Assembly (NCBI RefSeq): GCF_947623445.1
Contig: NC_135241.1
Span: 26,352,501 to 26,416,500 of the forward strand
Reading direction: 5' to 3'
Source of the DNA: Clavelina lepadiformis
Lineage: Eukaryota; Chordata; Ascidiacea; Aplousobranchia; Clavelinidae
DNA: 64,000 bases
Below are positions 11,067 to 23,356 of this stretch, piece by piece (the first letter of the stretch is position 1; every line of letters begins with the position of its first letter). The notes beneath the pieces were generated by a model. That model worked only from the letters and a program-made list of their open reading frames with translations. It was not told the origin of the DNA and did no database searches. A program made the translations under genes and the position numbers.

Positions 11067-12299
11067 TCCTAACCCCATCATTCGCGACTTCATAAATGAA
11101 TTCCAGAGTGATTTGAAACCGGACTGGTCCTTGTAATGTTAAATGACGTAACAGTTGCGTCGTATGCATTGACGTCATCACTACCATGTTTTATTCATAA
11201 TGTTTGACGTGGCTATGGTGCTGAGCGATTGTATGATTTAGTTTTGGTTCTATGATTTATTGCTGCGGTACCACCGCTGTCGTTCTACACAGAAATCATT
11301 TATTCAGCCAAGTGCAATTTCGAAATAAATATTTACGCGCAATCGCTTTTTTTTACTACGTCACACTGGACTCGGCTTTCAGCAAAGACCTGGTTGGATT
11401 TGGCAGCTTGCCAATGTTTTCACAAACAAATCGCCATCGGTTTCGTCTCAGGATATATCTGCCCACCACATCATTCACGAATTTTCGCGACAGTGTGTTA
11501 CCATGAACAAGGCCGTGATTGAATAGTTTCGTCGTACACGCAGCGAGCTTCCATCTGAAGCTTTCGCGTCGCTGTTGCTAAGTTGACCGTGACGTTGCAT
11601 CTTTGTACTGGACCCTGCTGATTCCACTCGTCAATTAATTCTTCCAATTGCAAAATGTGGTCCATAACCGTCTATCAGCCCCGATAGGATAAGATCTGAG
11701 AACGTGATTCAGATAGTTTCTTCGAAGCTGAGTGGTTTCTCGTTACAGGCCTGGAAAGCCTACGACGGAATTCCTAGTATGACGTCATAATATCAATTAA
11801 CACAGTGTTGAATCACGCGGGAAGGAATTCTTTCTTTCAGGTTGGTGAGTTTCGGATTACATCAAGTTCCTTCAAATCGCGCTCGGGTTTCGATCCACCA
11901 TTGTCAGTTGTGGGCAGGCCGGGTCTTGAAGGTTTCATCGATGCCCGCAGTCTGTGGCGTCCTGAGAAAAACCAACAAGCGCGAAGGCAAATTATTGACA
12001 AACTTTTATGAAAATCTGCGACAGGTTGATGATTGGAGGCGAGCTCATAAATCATCTCGTAAACTTTAAAGCGCTGAACAATATTTACTCCCAGCGATAA
12101 GACTTCGGTTGAGTTCCAAGAATCGAGTTTATCTCTTCAACGCGCTTCAGCACTTGGCTTCATGCAGAGTCAGAAATGTTTTGAGTTCGATGAAAATGTA
12201 TTTGCTCGCCTTTGATTAGGTCGCATTTGCTTCAACTAAATTTATCTGGAAAGCCACTTAGAACAAATCACATTGTGTCATCATCACTTGCTTGGAAAC
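11067..12299 (+). other. GGA 3' region and GGA-KIF12 spacer
   Basis: No open frame here resembles a protein. An AATAAA at 11324-11329, 258 nt past the GGA stop, is a plausible polyadenylation signal. TGACGTCA occurs near 11170 and 11779. The KIF12 promoter must lie in the second half; no TATA box is obvious. Confidence 0.5.
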
Positions 12300-15200
12300 A
12301 TGAGTGATCAAGATGGTGACGTCATCGATGCTATGGAAACGAATGACGTTGAGCAGAAGTCGGGAAACTTCAGCGTTATAAGGTGAGAATGACGTCGGCA
12401 TATCCGTTAGATCTTTTGACGATCGCTGCTTTTAACGACTCAGATCTTCATCGTCCGACTCTGACAAGGACGGATCCACAGTTCACGTTGTTGTCAGGTT
12501 AGTTTTATGATGTCATAGAGTATAAGTTAACTCGTCACAATAGTCTTCACTTGCGCTGTTTCCAGGGTTCGACCTTTGAACCCCTCCGAGGAAAGTAGAA
12601 GGGACAAAACCTGCGCCCAGTTCCCAGGCAATGGATCAATATTGGTATAGAGCGGCTTCGTAGAAAAGTGCGCTCGTGAATGAGAGCGACTAATGGCATT
12701 ATTTCGTCACAGGTTTCCGACAATCAATCTAAGGTCAAGACTTTTTCATTTCACGGCGTCTTTGAACCCGGATGCACCCAGGAACAGGTTTTTGAAAACA
12801 GCGGTGAGTAATTCCTTGCGGTACATGTTCCTAGCGCTTACATTTTGCACAGTTGTGACCGGAGGTGCTTCTAGGAATGAAGCACCTGCTGGATATGGCG
12901 TTGGACGGGTTCGCCTGCACAGCTTTCGCTTTCGGCCAAACCGGCTCGGGGAAGACTTACACCATGACAGGACCTGTTACGCCGGTGAGCTCTACAAGTT
13001 ATAGATGCTTTGCGAAATATTTATTACGTTACTCCTGGATAATATCACATTGTGACGTTTGAATGGTGTTCTCTGCGGGGATTCCATTGTGACCAAACTC
13101 TTCAATAATGGCGGCGACTATGTCCTTAAACGCTCGACATCAAGCTATTGAAATCGCGGCTTATTACTGTAGAGGCGCGTGTGTCTGAATAATTACGGGC
13201 TTTGTAAATATTTGGAGTGGAAATATACGTCGCTTGTCTCATGAACTTTCCTGCGCAAGGAAGCGCGCCTCAATTTTGTGTTTCTAGAACTAACTTCTTT
13301 TAATTAGGACTTGGATAAAGGAAAAGGGAAATACGACACTTTTCCTTTGTTCTTCTATTTTCCACACAAATGTTATCAAACTTCACCATAGATAATAGAT
13401 TACATCACAATACAAAGTTTGTAATCTTTCATTGCTCATTGTGACCTCACACTTTCCTACTTTCAGCGTAACATTTGATATCTCGATAAATAAAAGCTCG
13501 TTCTGAAAATTTTTCAAACTTTTCATCGTGCGCTTCCATTTGGTGGAAATTATCGCATTTTGATGACGTAACTTTCATTGTTACAAACAAATTTCATTGT
13601 TGTAACAAACTTTATTTTTAGGTCATGTAGAGCTGTGTTTGAAGCTTTCGCAGTTTTTACAACCACGTGACCAAAAGTTACTTAAACTTCAGTTTGTTCA
13701 AATCTCCCGGACATTTGTCGTCTGCGAATGTCACTTATTTATTACGTCATATGTGCCTTGAAGTATTTTCGTTACTGACGTAAAATCTAAGCTCTCCGTT
13801 TTGACTCGCTCTGGTGTTATGACGTCATACTCATCAACAACGCGTGATAAAGTTCCCGACAAACTTTAGGAGAACAGAAAGCAAAATGTGACTTTGCGGG
13901 AGGCTCGCTGCTACGGGCTTATCCAGTTCAGCTTCGCCTACTTGATGGGCTTCGTCGCCCGTAGAGACGACGCTTCTTACTCGATCCGCGCTTCCTATCT
14001 GGAGATATACAACGAGCAGGTAATGTTTCCAGCAGTTTCCTTGCAAATACCTATCGCTAAAGTGATGGATGGCCAGGTACAAGACCTGCTGAACCCGGCC
14101 GCGTACGAGGGGATTCAGATCCGGTGGTCGAAGTCGATGGGATTCTACGTCGAGAATTTGTTCGTGAGGGAGATCGAGAATCTGGAGGAGCTCATGGAAG
14201 TCCTGGAGGACGGGATGAAGAACAGAGCGGTCGCCGAGCACAACATCAACGACCACTCGAGCAGAAGTCACAGCGTGCTCACCGTCTATTTAGACAGCGA
14301 GATGGTTAGACCTTTGTGACGTAATGTTATTGAGGTCATCGACAAACGTCTATTAATATTGATTGGTAGTTGAGCGAGGGAATGACCTTGACCAAGCACG
14401 GGAAAGTGTCCTTTGTTGACCTTGCAGGAAGTGAGAAGGTCAAAGACACGGGTTCAACCGGGGACACGTTGCTAGAGGCAACCAACATCAACAGAAGTTT
14501 GTTGACACTCGGTAAGAGTTTATTCATTTCAAGCCCTGCGCTTCTCGTCAAGCAGTTTTGTCGAATTAATTTTTATCCCTGCAAGTAAATAATGAAAAAT
14601 GTTTCTCGAAAAAACTCTAAACCTTTTGGCAACACCTCTCCACAATTTTTGCAAAGTATTTTCAGAATTGTTTTTCTATGTTTCATTATTTGCGGTGAAT
14701 GTGACATCACAGATACCTGTAGTGACGTTTCAGGCAATTGCATTTCGGCGCTGAGCGACCCGAAGAAGAGGTCAGGCCACATCCCGTTCCGAGACAGCAA
14801 ACTGACCAAACTGCTGGCAGATGGCCTCGGTGGTTCCGGTGTCACGCTCATGGTAAATTTGGTTTTATGCTAATTATGCTAATTATGGTTTTATGCTAAT
14901 TAATAGCGCGGCCACCAAATAAGGTCAGAGTTCGAAGCAGCTGGAAAGTTGATGGAATGATTCTAACGACACAATTTACCGCACAAAGTTTAACATTAAA
15001 TCTTTCGTCAATCATTGTCTAGAGTGACGTCATAATGTCGTGCGACACGTGTTAAAGCATCAAATAATTGAAGGGGGTGAGTTATTGTTTGAACAACGAG
15101 CATTGATTGGGCGGTGACAGAGAACGGTAGAAAGATGTTTCTCGCGAGTTGTCAGTGAAAGCGCTTTTATGACAAGTTTTCACCGAAGTGCCATTTCAAG

Positions 15201-17427
15201 CAGCTGCTCATTGCTGTATCTCAGCAGACAAATTGGTTAAGGTTTAAAGTGTGCGCTGGAGTGCCACTTCAATTAACTTTTATGAAGAGCCGACCCCGCA
15301 CAGATGTCAGAAGCGCAGCCTTCGCGCGATGTCGAACTTTAATTTGTTGACTTGAAATATTTAGACGCGCACTTAGTTTGTTGCCATATATAGTCATGGA
15401 GGATTATGACGACATAAAAGTTGATGAAAGTTGTTGGTGTAGTTGCCATGACCTTGATGAGGTAAGCTATGACTATTATGACGTCATAGCAGAGAAATAA
15501 AGGTTTATTATTAAGTTATAAACTTGCGAATGAAAATATATTCCGCGAATTCTAGAAAATACCATGAGCTTATTTGTAGATTGCTTGCGTCACTCCCTCG
15601 AGCTCAAATCTGTCGGAAACAATAAACACTTTGCGCTATGCGAAGAGAGCAAGGAAGATAAAGAACAAGTAAGCCGCACGTGGGCGTGTGTGAGCATGAA
15701 AGGCTTGATACTTAACGTCTTCCTCATCAGGCCGGTCATAAGGATCGATCCCAGGGAGCAATTGATCCTCAAGCTCCAGCACGAGATGAATCTCCTCAAG
15801 CAGGAGAATAAATTCCTCCGGAGTCAACTCGACTTTCCGCAGCGAGACAAACCGAGGTTTCCTCATCCTAACTCAGCCGAGGAATTCCAGAAACGTCTAC
15901 AACCTCAAGGTGCGTGTGTGTGTGTTTGTGTGTGACGCAATAATTGATGGGCCGCTTGCAGCAGATACGTCGCATCAATTGGTGAGCAAGAGCCCGGGTG
16001 ACAGGTCTGCGTCTGACAACAGTCTGTACGGGATGCTACAGGTACTTCGCCCATCCATTGATTATTACCAGTCGCTTATTGTTATATAATTAAACTATTT
16101 GCTCATATTACGTCACAAAGGAATACATGGTGGAGAATGAAGCGCTTCGGAACGAGAACCAATCACTGCTCACCCAGCACAGCACCGATGAGAGGGAGCA
16201 GCGAATGATTTCGGTGGAAAACGACAAACTAACGCGAAAGTTGGAGGACCTGGGAAGGTTGGTGGAGATAGGATTGAAATATGAGGTCCGGCCGAAGCCG
16301 AGCAGCCTCTGTGCCAGGACCACTTGAGCTTCGTTGTCTCACCTCCCGATCCCCCTCCCCCCCTACCTAAGTCATCACAGCGACCACGTGGACAGTTTAG
16401 AACAATGGTCCCTTGTTCGTTTTCTTTGCTGCCATGGTAACAAAACACACATGTTTGTTTTCACACAGGTTGATGATGTCGAGCCCGCTATATACGTCAT
16501 CGTTCCTGAGCAGGACCAACTCGGGGAGATCGAATCAATCGTTCCAGAGTTTCCCCTCATCCATGAGCCCCATGTCCCTTACCAGCTTCTCCCTGGCGCA
16601 TGGGTACGGCCCCACCATCCCGTCGCATGTGGCGGCGAGAAAAGCAGCCACCTACGGACCCGTGGTTGCTTGGAATTCAACCCCCGTTGAAGGTCATCCC
16701 CATAACGCGGTGCTTCCCCCTCTTCGAGGCTCCCCAGAAGCGAAAAAAGCCCCCATTATAAAACGGGGTTTGGGGCTGGCGGGACACCCTTCCTCTAAAT
16801 GGTGAGTTCATCGCTTCACCCCCTCAGCTTCAAACTGACCAAAGCTATTCTCATTGCAGGGTCAATGCCGCCTCTTACGCAACTTATGCGTCACAATTCA
16901 AACGAAAACAAACTCATCATCGCCCTCCGGTGGCGCTTATTGAACAGAAACCTCAACAAAAATCTCCTGATGACATCATGAGGGATTTCCCCATGAAAGA
17001 CTACGAAGCGGCGCGATCAAAGCGCGCAACTCAGAAAAAATTTCCCCTGCGCCTGACCAAAGACAACAGTCATGTGACGTCGATGAAAGAAACCTCGACA
17101 AATAAACTTCCGGTTAACTTCCGGGTTCAGGTGGAAAAATCAGGTTTTTACCCAGTCGTGAGTAATCCGCACGGTGGAGCGCTTCCTGATGACGCGTATA
17201 AAGCACAGGAGATAAGTCCGAGGTCGAAGATGAAGGAGCTATCTGCAAGTAAGCCCTCGACCCCTGTGTTGCAATAATGACCTTTTTATGATGTCATCAT
17301 TCATTTCTTAGCCTCCTTAAGGAAGTTGAACGACCGGATGCGACGCGAGATGAGAGCCCTAGATGACGAAATCAACTCCTACCAAAAATCAATCAACCAA
17401 TCAAAGAAGAAAATTCCGGTCACGTGA
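12300..17427 (+). CDS. KIF12: Kinesin-like protein KIF12
   Basis: N-terminal-motor kinesin of the KIF12 group, a microtubule plus-end motor; vertebrate KIF12 is tied to kidney and liver epithelia. Sixteen exons: 12300-12382, 12444-12497, 12566-12644, 12713-12803, 12875-12984, 13870-14019, 14077-14304, 14370-14511, 14734-14852, 15580-15668, 15731-15909, 15962-16041, 16121-16257, 16469-16801, 16860-17248, 17312-17427; 792 aa. P-loop FGQTGSGKT (about 122-130), switch I SSRSH (250-254), switch II DLAGSE (282-287), then [13 protein letters not shown] and the neck [12 protein letters not shown]. The KIF12-specific block [20 protein letters not shown] supports this subgroup over KIF15/KIF11. A Ser/Pro-rich tail and a final coiled coil ([19 protein letters not shown]) follow. 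The intron at 12985-13869 is the largest. The exon 12 acceptor may be 15962 or 15965. Confidence 0.95.
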
Positions 17428-18539
17428 CCCAGTCGAGATTCTTTCTGAAGTTCTTTGTCACGTGCCCGCTTAACTCGGCCGAGCTTCACTGAGATTGAAA
17501 TTTCCACCTTTCCGTGCTTTTATTCAGCTCTGTGTCATATCTTGTTAGGAAAGAAGTTACGTGTCTGTGTGTGTCGGATTTTATTATGTTGTTACGTCAT
17601 AATCGTGGGCGTGGTAGTTGAGGCCACAGCGGTGGGGTGTGGTTGGTCATCACCTTGCGCTTAAGCGGCATCAACTATCTATGCAGAAACAGCCTGAACC
17701 GCCGCGATGGAAATTGTAAAAGTGGATGAGTAGATGAGATGGTGTAGAATTGGATGAGGTTGTGGAAGCGCAAACTGCTCTCATCTCCAAGTTATTTGAT
17801 TTCTATTTACAAAGTTATTCACCATTAAATTTCAATTTTTTGAATTTCTGATTTTTCTCAACGTCATAGTCAAACTTTTATTTAACGTCGGTTTTGTGCC
17901 GGAGGTAGAACAAGCAACCATCCGGTAGTCGGGCAGCTTAAGTGGTGTAATAAATTAGTTTTTATATTCAATTACGCTCTAGCGTGTATATCTGCCACAA
18001 AATCAAGAAAACGTCGTTACGTTACCAGAACTGTCAGGCGCGTACAAACAAAGAATTATTCAATTCACTTGATTTTCTTTGCAAATTTTTCACATTTTTT
18101 GACAAACATGTTAAATACACAGATGGAATCGCTGGTGACACTCGATTGGCTTATTATTATAGTTTAAGTGACGTCAGAATACTAATAGTTTAATGGTTTT
18201 CATCATCTCAATGCCTTGTCTCCATTTTAAGTTTTTCTAACTTTTGCTTCAACAAAACTTTGTAGAAGTTCGCAAACTCTCCAACATGTCCTTCATTTAC
18301 CAAAAACTTTTTTCCAAGCGAAACGAGATTTTTTTATTACAAATAAGAATATTTTTACAAATTATTTAGTGTTAAAACCACAAGCACCGATAAAACCTTC
18401 GGATGCATTCGTGCAAATTACTTCTGACGTAACAACAGAGCAGAAGCTGACGACGGTGAATTTAACGATATGACGTCACCAGTCTATTTACAATTTTCCC
18501 GTGGGTGACGTATTGATTGTGATGAACTGGAATGACCTT
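17428..18539. other. Convergent 3' regions of KIF12 (+) and tetraspanin (-)
   Basis: AT-rich spacer without protein-like frames. A tttatt at 18333-18338 would serve as AATAAA for the tetraspanin about 200 nt past its stop, and an aataaa lies near 17950 for KIF12. TGACGTCA at about 18171 and 18471. Confidence 0.45.
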
Positions 18540-19727
18540 TCAAAGATGTTGGTAGAACCAAGCCATGAATGCTACAGCGAGCAACTGCGCAATAAAACCC
18601 GTTATGACGTCACAATATGAAACGTATTAATGAGTGAGAGTAGTTATTTTACCTCCACAAGAATGGTAACTATGGCAACGGCTCCGATGATGAAATAAGA
18701 CTTTTCGAGAACAAAACGACATCCCTGCAAAGTGACGTCACAATCATATCAAGTTAAAGGTTAAAGAGATTTTGCTTTCTTACAGTTGTGTGGATGTGAT
18801 CTCTTCCCTGGATGCAGGAATCCTCATCCAAGAACTCTCCATCTTCATCTCTGACGCAGCAGGAGGAAGGAAATCTGGTCAGGTTTTTGTAGAAGTCTGA
18901 TTCCTTCCAGTCGAGATGCCAGACAAGCCCGCAGCATCTTCCCTGCAACAACATCCGTCAACACCTGCCCAACACTAAACGCACGATGGCGCACTTACAT
19001 CCTCCTGGGTGGCGTCCCAGAGCGCTGTATCGCGGTTGTTCGATCCCGGGTCGTAGCCGCTGATGTAAGAACTTCGCAGCTGGTCCGTCGCTTCCCTGTA
19101 GAACACGAACTGGATGACGCAACCCGCGATCTTTAGACCAATCACCATCAGCATCAGTGTACAGTACTGTGACGTCACAAAAGTTATCGCGGTGAAATTG
19201 GATCCCAGAATAGTTTTACGACAATGAAATTACAGCACAAGCGACGTCATAATCACTCACCAATACTATAGCTGGCTTGCTCCCGTCTGCGCATGCGTAG
19301 AAGCCGAGAAAAGCGAAGAGCATTATGAGTGCACCACTCACGGTTATGACGTAGATGCCAGCGTATGTGAGGTCATTGAGCAGAGCGGCGAGCCCCTCCC
19401 TCTTTATAGCGATCCAGATGCCCAGCCCCAGCAGGACAGCCCCACACACCTGGTGATATTCACATTTACTCAAACGTCGTCGATAATTTGAATTCGCCAG
19501 AGACCTCCTAGCACAGCGACAAGACTCAAACTTAGGACATTCGATGAATATTACTTTTAGTTAAGCCAGCGACAGATATCGCCATCGCGGCAAACTCATT
19601 CACATAGTTGTGTCGTAGTTAGTCGTCTATGCTTTGTTGAACGATAACGAAGAATACTCACAAACAACAAAACGTTGAAAGCGTAAAGCAAAGTCTTGAG
19701 CAAAGATTCCTTGACCTCCATTCTCAT
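18540..19727 (-). CDS. Tetraspanin
   Basis: Four-pass membrane scaffold of tetraspanin-enriched microdomains. Six exons: 19727-19662, 19449-19261, 19166-18999, 18942-18784, 18724-18653, 18584-18540; 232 aa. TM1 LLYAFNVLLFVCGAVLLGLG, TM2/TM3 in YAGIYVITVSGALIMLFAFL and YCTLMLMVIGLKIAGCVIQF, large extracellular loop with the diagnostic RCCG plus PSSCC and two further Cys (six in all), TM4 YFIIGAVAIVTILVELLAVA, short tail WFYQHL. The start MRMEVKES is the first ATG ahead of TM1; the second Met, two codons on, is possible. Length and Cys pattern are standard. I cannot place it in a named subfamily. It is convergent with KIF12 and divergent from the DOMON gene at 20259. Confidence 0.93.
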
Positions 19728-20258
19728 CAAAGCCCAACAACTTCGACCAAACTATAAACAACCTTTCACTACAAGTAGCCTACCTAAATTGCTTTGTGAC
19801 ATCATAAATATGAACGAAGAACATCGCTCGAGGCGATTGGAGAATGGTTAGTGACGTGCTCTGTCGCAAGAATCGACATTCAACTCGCGTTTGACCTTTT
19901 TGAGTCATAATACTTGAATGACGCGCCATATTATGACAACATAGAAGATTTTCTTGTAAAGATAAAAGTTTTATGTTATTTGTATATTCGAGCCCTTCTT
20001 TAGTGCAGTTACTGTACATAAAGGTATTTCAACATTTTGCGACATGCATATTGTGACGTAACAATGTCTGCCGCCTTCACGTTTTTGCCCGAAATAAGAT
20101 GCAAATGACAAGTCATACCAGTTCTTGGTAAATTAACATCGTGCATCGCACGATCTCAAATGTTTTTTCTAAATTTGTCATCGATTTCCGGTTAATAAGA
20201 AATTTTCAACCCCGTCGCTGTCAGTCAACGGAGAGCGTCTATCTGAGAACTCGTGGAG

Positions 20259-22342
20259 ATGGAAGCTGGCAAGATCGTCTTTCTATTGGTCCTTTGTGGC
20301 GTTTGTGGAGGAGAATACGTCACCGTGAGTAAAGTTCATGTTGTCCATTGAGTAAAGCGACATAGAATACAAAGAAATTGTTGGTTTATGAGAAAGAAAG
20401 CAGCTGCAGGCAGCCTAGTAGCTGCATTCAACAGAATTTTTCCCACGCTCAGACCAAATCTTTATTTCTTGGCTAGGTCGACCCGCGCGACGACATCATT
20501 CCTGATATATTTGGCGGGAGATGGAGAATTATGGCGCCACCAGGTTTAAACCGAAGCATAACGTGGAATCTACGACCACCGAATATTCCGGAACTGACGT
20601 TTCTCGAACCAAATATCACCGATAATTTCGATCCATACGCATTGTACGGTGGTGGAAATCCCCTCGATATCTTGTCAATTTTTGAAAATTACACCGATTT
20701 GTTCCCCTACGAGTACACATTCCTATCGCCTTTTACGTATGATTATGAGAATTACACCAACCTGGAGCTCCCTGCCACTGAATCTGAAGATCTTCTCGGA
20801 ACACCAACCGTTGTGAGGTTTACCATCAGAGGAAGTGACGTGGGCTGGATAGGGCTGGGGATTTCCCGAGACACATTGATGGTGAAATTGTGAATCTAGT
20901 TTCTAGTAATTTGTGATCTTGCTCTTGCTTGGAAGATACTTTGCTCATTGTGACGTCATACCAGAGGATAGTAAAAGACGTCATGAAATTAATAAACAGC
21001 AATATTTTTAGGGTGACGACAACGCTTACATATGCGCAAGGAAAAGTCCCGGTTCAGATACCATCAAGGTGATATCGGCGGAGTTGGTTGGCCAGGCTCC
21101 GCCGGAAGGACTAATCCCGCTTGTAAGTCCTGCCCGGTCGGTTGAACCCGACTTCCTTTGACCCTAAATTCTTGTGCTCAGAGTTCTTCTGACGTCATTG
21201 ACACCAGAATAGTTGGCAACGTAATGGAGTGCACGTTCGAAGTTCCCTTGAGCGTCACGAAGAACGTTTCGGGAGTTCCCCTCACATGGGACATCTCGAA
21301 GGAGAATTTTAATCTTTTCTACGCGGAAGGGGACGTTTTGCCGGACGGAAATCTTTTCTATCACTCGTTCCGGCAACACACAAACCGACCTTTTAATCTC
21401 TCCACCCCGCGCGGGTACAAGATTCCAGGTACATCGACATCTTATAATACTGATTTCTATGTGAATATGTATTAAATTGGTAGATATGTAGGTTTCACAC
21501 TATCCGGGGGTGGGGGAAATTGGATGATCCCAGGGGAGTGTGAGACCGACTGTAGGAGCGTCAGTTGGACACCAGATGTCGTTGCGGATCGAGTGGTTGT
21601 CAACTTTACCATTAGAGGGCGCGAAGCTGACTATGTGAAAATTGCTCTAGCGAATTACCAAAAGGCGCCGTCTCCACCCATTGAAGTAAGACCGGATGAG
21701 CTTGGAGTGCATTTAGAAAATATTCTGACTCACCTCTCATCCAGGCTTTCGGTGACTGCTATTACTGCATCCGGGATACTTCGGGCCAGGTCAACATCAT
21801 GTCACGTGGTTGCTTACCGGAAGCGAGAGAAGAATTTCAACCGGAAGAACTTGAACCGGTGAGAAAATTTTTGAAGCTTCTCTGACGGAATCTGTCATAA
21901 TCGCGGTCTCATGTTTTTGCAGATTCCACCAGAAGACGTCATAGAAGCCCAAGTTTCCGGACGTTTTCTTACGTGTTCTTTTGTGAGGTCACTGGTGGTT
22001 AATAGAACAATAAACTCGACCAAAAAATCTTTCGATTTATCGCGCGATAGATTTGCAGTCATCTACGAGGAAGGGCCGACAAGTGGAGGGGATCCTCTCA
22101 CCCTGGAGCAACCAGAATTCTTCTACTTCGTGGCGATCGATTACGTCATCACCAACGTCACATTTGTGACCATACCAACCAGCCAGTTGGACCAGGCGGA
22201 TCAGACTATTCCAGGGACGGACCAGGATGGAATGGAAGGTGGGGGCGACGGTGGAATGGGGGGGAGATCTTCAAGCTTGAGTAGTTTTAATTTTCTTTTA
22301 TTCATTGTCACTTCCGCTGCCATGCTTTGCGTCATCACTTAA
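20259..22342 (+). CDS. Secreted/GPI-anchored protein with two DOMON-like modules
   Basis: Probable cell-surface protein of the DOMON family (heme- or sugar-binding beta-sandwich, as in ferric-chelate reductase-like proteins), but without the cytochrome b561 or reductase part. Seven exons: 20259-20324, 20477-20881, 21012-21122, 21182-21428, 21492-21685, 21745-21858, 21923-22342; 518 aa. Exon 1 is exactly a signal peptide (KIVFLLVLCGVCGGEYVT). Each module is three exons: beta core with WI.LGISRD, then G(D/F)GD..Y.C, then V..C(S/T)F.(R/V)PL with (F)DIS...F.L.YAEG. The C-terminus is a Gly/Ser stretch followed by a hydrophobic end, LLFIVTSAAMLCVIT, with no cytoplasmic tail, fitting a GPI signal. 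Many Asn-X-Thr sites. An AATAAA lies at 22448-22453. It is paralogous and convergent to 23357-26649. Confidence 0.82.
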
Positions 22343-22447
22343 TTACGTCATATCCGGAAACATTAAGTTCAGCAGCGCCATGTGCTGCCAATATTAAATC
22401 AAATCCTGTAGCACCCGTTAAATATCAGTTAAATTATAATTTGGTAA

Positions 22448-22453
22448 AATAAA
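22448..22453 (+). promoter_or_regulatory. Polyadenylation signal AATAAA of the first DOMON gene
   Basis: Canonical hexamer 106 nt after the stop codon at 22342, in otherwise non-coding sequence. Confidence 0.55.
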
Positions 22454-23200
22454 GCCCGAATATTATCCAATGTGTCGTCGTTATTATTGTTCAGCCACCC
22501 AGGTTAGATGTCCGAGAACGAGCAGCCGTAAAAAGCCTAACAATAAAGTCACTCGCATTTCCTGGTTGCTTAGAAATTAATGAACAGTTGGTTAATATCA
22601 GAAATATAAATATCAAATATCCCTATCACCAGCTCTTAAATAACGTTTGTCTCAGTCTGGAGAGTGCGGTTAAAAGCTAAGTGACGTAATCGCAATCAAC
22701 ACGTCCATTAATTCCGGATTTTGAATGTTCTTCATAAAACCATTCTTGATCCGTGTCCAGGACTCGTTTCAAACTAAGAAGAGTTTAAAGCTGGAAAGAC
22801 TGTTTTTCAGTGACTGACTTCAATGACTGTTGGTGCGGATCATGCAAAATCACTCGGGTGCGTTGCTACTGCCTGAGTCTCAAGTGTTAAGAGTGATCGT
22901 CAAAACTCAAGTGTTTCCATCAACAAAACTAATTAAGTGAGAAAGAGAAATAGAAGGAAACAATGAGGAACGCTTCAAGTACAGAATTATATTTTGTTGA
23001 TTAGCGTGATTGTTGATGCTGGTAAATTTATGCTGGAACAAGTTTGATTTCAACGTCAGTGCCGCTTAAAATGGGCTCAATTGGTAAAATTAGTTTTGAG
23101 ATTGCCAAAAATGTTGTCTTGTAATGAAATCTTCTACGCGCTAATATTTAGCTCGAGTAAGATTTTGACGTCACAATTCTTCCAACTCAGGTTTTATATT

Positions 23201-23288
23201 GGTGCGCTTAAGAGGATTGTGACGTCAAAATACTGGTGCGCTTAAGAGGATTGTGACGTCAAAATACTGGTGCGCATAAGAGGATTGG
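23201..23288. repeat. 34-bp tandem array, 2.6 units, each with TGACGTCA
   Basis: Units begin at 23201, 23235 and 23269 (GGTGCGCTTAAGAGGATTGT..., with one c/a change in the third). The first two each carry TGACGTCAAAATACT; the third stops before it. Array lies in the 3' spacer of the second DOMON gene. Confidence 0.9.
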
Positions 23289-23356
23289 ATCCAGAATCAT
23301 TTCCTGCATCAAACGCATCAAGTTTTCACAAATGCTCGAAAAGTTCACGCTTTGTA

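Larger units (their letters stand above)
22343..23356. other. Spacer between the convergent DOMON genes
   Basis: Contains the AATAAA of the plus-strand gene and the 34-bp tandem array at 23201-23288. Otherwise no frame, RNA gene or transposon end is visible. Confidence 0.5.
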
